Shown in pieces: positions 59,536-64,000 of a stretch of DNA of 64,000 bases. Under the pieces are notes generated by a model. It saw nothing but the letters and a program-made list of their open reading frames with translations, ran no database searches and had not been told where the DNA came from. A program made the translations under genes and the position numbers. The stretch's first letter is position 1. Every line of letters begins with the position of its first letter. The DNA comes from Pteria penguin (taxonomy: Eukaryota; Mollusca; Bivalvia; Pterioida; Pteriidae). The stretch lies in the NCBI GenBank assembly GCA_035048485.1, contig CM068583.1:62244306-62308305 (forward strand), in the 5' to 3' direction.

Positions 59536-60043
59536 ATGATTTTTCCCTTAACTTCAAAGGCCATAACTCTGGCAAAAGAAAGTTTATTATACCGAAATTT
59601 TAACACAAAACATAACGAAAACAACTCCCGAAATACATGAGCGCCCCCCCCCCCCCCACTCAAATTGTCCGCATTTCTCCTTCTTCACCAAGATAGATGC
59701 AGATGATTTGATGATGTCGGTCTGACTTGAAGTTGTGCTCCTGGGTTTTAAATTGGGGATCTCTAGCCCGTTTCACTAACAATCGTCGACGTAAAGTTCT
59801 GATCCCGAAAGTCGGGTCTTATCATACAGTTTACCTTGTAGTTTCAGAGATGTTTGAAAACTGGGCGGCAATATTGTTTATTCAACCGGAATAAAATGGT
59901 TAAATCAGTTTGGTTAAATCAGATAGGTGTTTCAGAGAAGATGAAAGTATGCAACATTTACAGACGACGTACAAGGGATGAAAGCCGACGTCACGTGATG
60001 ACTGTAGCCACGTGTGCTAAAAGTGTTTGACGTTCCCACCGTC
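59536..60043. other. Unassigned
   Basis: Holds a run of about 14 C (59645-59658) and otherwise nothing I recognise. Confidence 0.4.
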
Positions 60044-60178
60044 GTCATATTTTTCACCGTTGCTAGTTTCGAGACAAATTGTATGGAACACATGAGGTAG
60101 GAACCTGTTGTCATATTTTTTCCCAGTTCCTAGTGTCGAGACAAGTTGTATGGAATACATGAGAAGAGAACCTATTGT
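60044..60178. repeat. 67-bp tandem duplication
   Basis: TCATATTTTTCACCGTTGCT ... and TCATATTTTTTCCCAGTTCC ... share TCGAGACAA-TTGTATGGAA and AGAACCT-TTGTCAT; two diverged copies. Confidence 0.75.
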
Positions 60179-61054
60179 CATGTCTGACCCTGCAATTCAT
60201 ATGTGGTCTAGCATCTAGGAAACCAAGACAATCTAAAAATCCCAACTTTATACCATATATTTTCTTGTTCGTAGTTTGATGAAATGTGCAATGGTGCACC
60301 TTCGGAAAGCTCCTTAGATCATGCCTTACACCAACTTAATAGGGGGAGGGGCATGCCTTACACCATCTTAAAGTGTGTGTGTGTGGGGGGGGGGGGGGAT
60401 GGGGAGAGATTAAGTCCAAAAATTATTATCGAGAGAATATTTATCTTTATCTTAATATCATAAACTCAATTTACAACCATGAATTATTGAGTGCATTCCC
60501 CTACTTTGACCCATTTCGAGTGAACAAGAAGCCGCAAAGGGAATTTGTGTATTTTCATTACACTTTTTAATTTCTAATTGCAAGAACTTAGTCGATAACA
60601 TAAATGCAGCTGACTACAAAAATGTAACCCAACCTGGCTCTTTGCTATTTTAACGTTTTATCGGGATAAGGCTACAAGATCGCCCCATTCAACTCTTATC
60701 GCAGATCGAACATGAATCGCATTTGGCACACTTTTTTCTAAACCGGTAACTCCCACGGTCATGTGATAGAATGAATGAAGACAATGGTTTCAAATCGTCT
60801 GGAAAAACAGGAAGTGGATTATGCAAGATTTCATTGGATTTACATAGCATTAATTCCAGAAATGGTAAGAGTTAGTTTTAACATGATATGTTTTAACTGA
60901 AATAATGATTTAATCGTGAGAATTTAGAAAATTTTCTGTTGAAAGTGAATCGTATTCGCTCTGCGATGAACAGTCTAGGGCTGCATAGCCTTAACCCGAC
61001 AACTGAAAACTTAAAATTAGCAACGAGTCGGGTAGGGGTACATTATTGTAGTTA
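60179..61054. other. Unassigned
   Basis: Includes a GT run plus about 14 G (60375-60400). No gene recognised. Confidence 0.4.
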
Positions 61055-61228
61055 GACTGCACTAAATCTAAGTGGAAGAACTTTTATACAAAAACTTCTA
61101 TTCTAATCTTTACCAGATCTGACAAACAGAATGTAATACTCACGAGACTTTTGACATTCGTTTTCTCAGATTTGGTAAGGATTAGAACAGGCCTAAAAGT
61201 TCTCCACTTTTAGTGATGTGATGCGACC
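61055..61228. mobile_element. MITE-like inverted repeat element
   Basis: Left words CACTAAATCTAAGTGG, AGAACTTTTA, TTCTAATCTTTACCAGATCT, GACAAA (61059-61127) recur as the reverse complement on the right: CACTAAAAGTGG, AGAACTTTTAG, TTCTAATCCTTACCAAATCT, GAGAAAA (61157-61218). About 60-bp imperfect arms around roughly 30 nt; no coding capacity. Confidence 0.65.
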
Positions 61229-61388
61229 TGTAATTACTTATTTGAAATTTAGAAGTAATCATACTTTTGATAAAAATTTTGATACTCCGATCATGGTATT
61301 TTACCTCGATCGGGGTATGTACCCCGATTTGAACCTGTACCCAACCTGTTAAATTATTCTTAACATGCAGTTGATTTGCAATCTTAAA

Positions 61389-61390
<2 letters not shown>

Positions 61391-61429
<39 letters not shown>

Positions 61430-64000
61430 GTATAATTTTTATTTACATAACAACAGCCCCTTTACAGAGTCAATTCTTTTCGGAGCAAAAAGAATTGATA
61501 TATCATACATACATATAACATACAAAATACAACATGTACATGTATCCATACACAATATACATCTATGAAGTTTACAAAACAATATATAGTCAAGTTATAG
61601 CATTTCATAAAATGTTTCAAGATACTTCTTTTCTAATCTGTCACCCATATAAGATTTTACAGATGACATAAATTTCATGTAGTTTTTTATATTTATTTTA
61701 ACATTCACTTCCGTTTCTTCTAAGGATTCTAATCTACATAACATTTTGTATTTGTATATTCTGCATGCTAAAAAGGATATAATATAGTTGTAACATCTTA
61801 TTTTCTCGTTTCTTTCTAAGTAAAAACCAACAACAATGTGTTTCCACTGTACATCAAATTTTAAAACAGCACTTAAAGTTTCCCAAAGTGGTCTTACATT
61901 TTCACATTCAAAAATTAGGTGTCTTGAGTTTTCAATATCATATTTACAATATTTACAATGTTTTCCAGTTTCCTTTTTCCATTTACTTAAGAATAAGTTA
62001 TTATTCAATAAGTTATTTAATAATTTATAATTGAATTCTGCTAATTTCTTATCTGGTTCTTCTTTAACTTTATTTATGTAAATATTTTTCCATGATGATT
62101 TACTTTCAATTCGGAATTCCTTTGATAACATACTTTGATAACAAGGTTTTTGGAATTTACGTTTTAACAAGTTTTCATAATAAAATTTACATTCTTTATC
62201 AGTTATTGAGTGAAAACCATTATGGAACATAAAATAACTGGATGATTTAATGTGCGTATATGGTGCATTTGAGAGATCATATTTCAAGGTTATGTTTTTA
62301 AAAGCAAATTGTATAATTTTATATTCACATATCCAGTTTGATTTATTTAATAATATTCTAGATACATCCGTTATAGACTTTAATTGACCATGATCATCGA
62401 AAAGGTCTTTTACATACAGGATTCCACTTTTTATCCAATTTTGGTGAAAGATTGTTTTCCCTTTATGTGTTATGTTTTTATTGTTCCAAATGGGTTGTTG
62501 TAATATATTATTAGATGTTATATCTTGTTTTAATAATTTGCTTTCATTAAAACAACTAAACACTTCTTGATAAAATATAGGAATATTTTTAACAATATCA
62601 AAGCTTTTTATATCAGTTTCTGACGTTATTAAAATATACTCAAATTGTATATTAAGGTTTTTAAGAAAAGAATTTAAAAAATTATACACATTTCCATCTT
62701 TTTTAATTAATCTTGTTATCCATGATGCTTTTAATGCCTTTATTTTTGTTTCAATATCAACGATTCCAATGCCTCCTTCTTCAATTGATCCGATCAGTGT
62801 GTTCCTCTTTATCCTATCTGTTTTATTCCATATAAAATTAAAAATAAGCTTATTTACTTTTTTGATATATTCCTGTGGCGGCATAGGTAATATTGATGCA
62901 ACATATATAAGCTTTAAAATCGACAGAGTATTTACAATACATTTCTTCCCCAAAATTGTTAATTTTCTTTTTTTCCAAGACTCAAAAAGCTTTTCTATAT
63001 CATGATATATCTTCATCCAATTTTTGTTATAGCAATCTTCTTTATCATGTCCTATGTAAATTCCTTAACATTTAATAGGTTTTTCAGCAACGTTTATATC
63101 AAATATTGATTTAAATCTGCCTTTCAAATTTCCAAGTAAAATACATTCAGTTTTTAATATGTTTATCTTCGAGCCCGCATATTTACAAAAAGTATTTATA
63201 GTATCAATTGCATGTCTAAGTGATTCCACATTTTTTAATGTCATTGTTAAATCATCTGCATGGTGTACATTTTTTATTTCTTTTTCCATATTTTTACTTT
63301 TAAAACCCTTGATATTGATATTAGTTTTCAGCTTTATGGAGAGGATTTCAGCTACGAAAAGGTACAAAATTGCTGAAATCGGACAACCTTGTCGTATTCC
63401 ACGAGTCATTTTACATGTTTTAGAAATCCACCCATTGTTTTTGATCCTAAATATCGGGTTTGTATACAGAATATTCATCCATGAAATGAAATTTTCCCCA
63501 AAATTAAATTTTTCTAAAGTTTTAAACAAAAAATTCCATTCGACTGAATCGAAAGCTTTTTCAAAATCCAAAAATAATAATATACCCTCTTGGTCTGTAT
63601 TTTCACAATATTCAAATATATCTAAAATAATTCTTGCATTCTTTCCGATGAATCTGCCTTTTACATAAGCTGTTTGTTCTTTGGCAATGTAGTTACTGAT
63701 TATTTTTTGTAATCTTCGTGCAAAAACAAAAGCTATTATCTTATAATCAGTATTAGTTAGACTTAATGGTCTATAGTTTTTTAACAAATGTTTGTCACCC
63801 TTTTTATAAAGTAATGTTAATATTGCAAGTCTTTGAGAATAACTCATCTCTTTATCACTGAATATTTCTATTAAATTACCATAAAACAAATCTGAAATGG
63901 AAGTCCAAAAGCATTTGTAAAATTCTGAAGGCATACCATCAGACCCTGGGGATTTATTAATTTTCATGTTCAATACAGCATCTTTACACTCTTTAATAGA
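61391..64000 (-). mobile_element. L1/Tx1-like LINE, ORF2 3' part with poly(A) tail, runs off right edge
   Basis: One minus-strand frame covers 63973 to 61595, interrupted by a single TAA at 63065-63067. RT landmarks in order: NKSPGSDGMPSEFYKCFW, NYRPLSLTNTDYKIIA, QTAYVKGRFIG, LLFLDFEKAFDSVEW (motif A), RGIRQGCPISAILYLFV (motif B), HHADDLTMTL (motif C; His where Tyr is usual), SKINILKTECILLG (motif D). The C-terminus has the Cys/His knuckle CKYCKYDIENSRHLIFEC. These fit the L1/Tx1 group. The 3'UTR is about 170 bp and ends in a 35-nt poly(A) (T run 61391-61425 on the plus strand), so the insertion looks recent. The endonuclease part and ORF1 would lie to the right of the window. Confidence 0.9.

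Overview
This is eukaryotic, AT-rich, intron-rich animal DNA, most likely from a marine lophotrochozoan and probably a bivalve mollusc. That inference rests on two animal genes with short exons and GT-AG introns, tRNA-derived SINEs ending in ATCAATC/ATCAACC, DIRS-like, Penelope-like, CR1-like and L1/Tx1-like retroelements, and many dispersed repeats rich in TGACCTTGA. No bacterial-type operon, CRISPR array or rRNA is visible. The species call is inference.

Two protein-coding genes are well supported and face away from each other. On the minus strand (about 15752 down to 627, continuing past the left edge) is a drebrin-like/mAbp1 (DBNL) gene. Eight exons encode the first 251 residues: a complete ADF-homology actin-binding domain followed by a Lys/Glu/Arg-rich helical linker. 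The expected C-terminal SH3 domain lies outside the window. On the plus strand (22147-35907) is a RhoBTB gene with nine coding exons (about 713 codons): an atypical Rho GTPase domain, a split first BTB, a second BTB, a BACK-like region and the RhoBTB C-terminal tail. Canonical splicing of the last intron would put TGA where a Trp codon is expected.

The introns hold large minisatellites: 35 copies of a 33-mer at 1743-2897, a 30-mer at 3054-3324, and about 3.1 kb of a 26-mer at 23690-26796 inside RhoBTB intron 2. They produce long but spurious open frames, including a 1059-codon minus-strand frame. Two tRNA-derived SINE families are present. Family A has copies at 12895, 17653, 27599, 46086, 54406 and 58556; family B at 13827 and 19118. 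Most have target-site duplications of 10-14 bp. The two families share a nearly identical 3' tail.

From 36 to 64 kb I see no host coding gene. The region is a mosaic of retroelement relics and non-autonomous repeats: a CR1-like 3' fragment (41.6-42.3 kb), a short inverted-repeat element (45.43-45.60 kb), a Penelope-like relic (47.9-49.3 kb), full-length copies of dispersed repeats, a CR1/L2-like RT relic with an internal deletion (52.6-53.2 kb), two divergent DIRS-like halves (54.1-56.5 kb minus: RNase H and tyrosine recombinase; 57.1-59.5 kb plus: gag and RT), and an almost intact L1/Tx1-like ORF2 with a 35-nt poly(A) tail running off the right edge (61391-64000 minus).

I do not find a convincing new multi-gene system. 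The observations most worth a second look are the TGA at the RhoBTB exon 8/9 junction, the giant intronic 26-mer array, the shared SINE tail, the complementary divergent DIRS halves, and several hairpin elements, including one in the probable 3' region of RhoBTB.
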